Origin: Aspidiotus rigidus
Lineage: Eukaryota > Arthropoda > Insecta > Hemiptera > Diaspididae
Direction: 5' to 3'
DNA: 64,000 nucleotides
NCBI GenBank assembly: GCA_035079385.1
Contig: JAVHKY010000013.1
Coordinates: 5,764,001 to 5,828,000 of the forward strand
The translations under genes and the position numbers were made by a program. Positions within the stretch are counted from its first letter, which is position 1. Every line of letters starts with the position of its first letter. Under the pieces are notes generated by a model. The model was not told the DNA's origin and did no database searches. It saw only the letters and a program-made list of their open reading frames with translations. Of this stretch, positions 62,608-64,000 are shown piece after piece.

Positions 62608-63839
62608 TTACCAACTTACGCAACTTGGGTTAACATCCCAATATAATTTGATGGCGTAAACGACCCCATCAAGCGACTTGTCTTCGGCATGAGTATAGTA
62701 CAGATGTACATTATCACGCGCGTTATTATATTCTAGGTTAGCCTTTTTGGCTGCCGTTTCACAATTTTCAGTAGTAATGGCCGAAGACTTTTTTCCCTTT
62801 ATGGGTCCATTGTATTTTTCAACTGTAAGCATATAGAAGATTCTAATTTTAAATCCTTTGAAATACAGTAGGTGAAATCAGATGGTAGTAAAAAGAAATA
62901 CAGAAAGAGAGAGGTAAGATTCTTGGATAAAAGGATGGTGAATTAAACGAAATAAAAACGAGTTGTATGTACCATTATCTTCTTGCCCAATTTTTTCATA
63001 ATTTAGGCATACATTTTTTCTCCAAGAACTTGGATATAATGCAACTAGTGCAAAGAAGTGAAAAATGGCCAACGAGTGCGAAGTTTGATTCCCGAGGCAA
63101 AGCCAAGGGTAGCAAATCGCACGAGTAGCCACTTTTTACTGTTTTGCACGAGTTCCATACGATATTTTATTCAAAAAGTGCAAATAAAGTAGCGATAGTG
63201 CAATAATATCGCTACTTTTTTGCACTAGTTGAATAAAATTCATCATCATACGAAATATTTATATATTTTTTTTAAAACAAAATATAATTAATCTAGGAGC
63301 TAAAAGAATACGAAATTTAAATTTTCAATTATAGGGAGTTTGAAAAGATTGTAAGTTAAACCACTCACCAAAGCACTCTAACAACTTGACAATTAAGTAA
63401 GTAGGTGTAGGATGATGTATTCATTTTAATAAGTAATATCATTTAGAAAACTGGTCATGGAGAGAAAGGAAAAAAGAATAATACTTGTAAGGTATTGATT
63501 TTTTTTTTTCAATCAAGCTGTTCCTGTCATACAAAATTGAAATCTCAGTTGCTTCTCGCGATCATTAATTGGAGATACTTAGGTAGAGCGAATTATTTTC
63601 GTTTTTTATTCTTTCGTTCTCTCCTAAATTCCCTTCGGAACGTTGTATGAAAGAATTTTGATCGAGATGCTCGACATTATAGGTAATCTTATAATGATAG
63701 AATGTTTTTTACTGAAAAATAACCTACTATAGGTGATTTTGTCACACGGCACGACCTGGAATTCAATGTCATCACAAGCATCCGTGTATCCGATTAAAAT
63801 TAGGGCTGCAAGCAACAATTTCCAAGCGAGATACATCAT
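62608..63839 (-). CDS. Small secreted cysteine-containing protein, function unknown
   Basis: Exon 63728-63839 has a classic signal peptide: two adjacent ATGs, one lysine, then LLLAALILIG, with probable cleavage near TDA-CDD (residues 19-22). Its donor is GTAGGT. It joins exon 62608-62822 (acceptor TTACAG) in phase to give about 108 aa with four cysteines (about C22, C32, C61 and the C of NPSCVSW). The mature part is lysine/asparagine rich (YNGPIKGKKSSAITTENCE, AAKKANLEYNNARDNVHLYY). A strong GTAAGT donor at 62614-62619 sits nine codons before no family landmark and only four codons before the stop, so the second exon may instead be spliced to a further exon to the left. I do not recognise the family; a secreted gland or saliva product is possible but unproven. 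Confidence 0.6.
63044..63239. repeat. Two consecutive hairpins sharing ACTAGTGCAAA termini
   Basis: Hairpin one: 63044-63082 against 63114-63152. Hairpin two: 63164-63195 against 63206-63239, beginning ATTTTATTCAA and ending TTGAATAAAAT, with TAGCGAT/ATCGCTA near the turn. The outermost words ACTAGTGCAAA (63044) and TTTGCACTAGT (near 63230) are also inverse, so the whole may be one small foldback element. It lies in the intron between the two seen exons of the secreted-protein gene. Confidence 0.6.
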
Positions 63840-64000
63840 TTAAATAACTTGATTGATAATCGCCAATCTGAAAACACTGTAGGCCTGCACGGAAGAAGAC
63901 TTGAAAACCTTACCTAAACAATCAAACCAAAAAGTCGAAGTCAATGAAAGTTGAGTACAAATTGCTCATAATTTTTATCATTGTCAACTGAATAGTGAGT

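Noticed and set aside
63060..63100. tRNA-like A/B box words (TGGCCAACGAG, AGTTTGATTCC), a possible tRNA-derived SINE
   Set aside because: The two words are only about 16 bp apart and lie inside a hairpin; no tRNA fold is possible.
1..64000. CRISPR arrays, bacterial operons, rRNA or complete tRNA genes
   Set aside because: None seen. The repeats present are tandem satellites and transposons; gene structure is spliced and eukaryotic.

Overview
The window is nuclear DNA of an animal, very probably an insect. Every recognisable gene is split by GT-AG introns. The conserved genes (amphiphysin, PA2G4/EBP1 and the MICOS subunit MIC13/QIL1) are animal genes, the amphiphysin exons read very like insect amphiphysin, and the rest is AT-rich, repeat-rich non-coding DNA. 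I cannot name the species. A hemipteran would fit, but that is only an impression.

Layout. Positions 1 to about 50,700 belong to one minus-strand gene, amphiphysin. Its first four coding exons lie at 50561-50668, 5271-5406, 1763-1953 and 543-824, and its 3' part (rest of the BAR domain, linker, SH3 domain) lies off the left edge. Intron 1 is about 45 kb and is a transposon repository. It holds Penelope-like element (PLE) fragments at 9.3, 10.8-11.6, 41.1-42.5, 42.9-43.7 and 47.6-47.9 kb; a decayed R1-like LINE at 45.2-47.0 kb; a mariner relic at 17.5-18.4 kb; and a 2.7-kb element with long inverted repeats carrying a broken cysteine-rich 'WGW' protein gene at 26.3-29.1 kb. It also holds several MITE/foldback elements and many copies of one unclassified composite repeat family. 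That family is marked by the words CAGGGAACCTGTTTTATG, TATATGATAGGAGGGG and TGACGTCA. From 50.7 to 55.3 kb is the AT-rich 5' flank of amphiphysin.

From 55 to 64 kb is a compact gene cluster, mostly on the minus strand. It contains PA2G4 (seven coding exons, 396 aa, complete), MIC13/QIL1 (three coding exons, 128 aa, complete) and a small secreted cysteine-containing protein of unknown function (two exons seen). A possible divergent exon shares the PA2G4 upstream region. A frameshifted stretch near 61.8 kb faintly resembles the N-terminus of bacterial retron-type reverse transcriptases.

The genes do not form an operon or pathway. Amphiphysin shapes membranes (T-tubules and synapses), PA2G4 works in ribosome biogenesis and translation, and MIC13 in mitochondrial cristae. 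The most distinctive things here are the repeats. Two Penelope fragment pairs have the same head-to-head arrangement. One MITE has a paralogous empty site in the window, and a small hairpin element is nested in a repeat module. The composite repeat family combines large inverted repeats, 45-bp tandem arrays and CRE-like palindromes.
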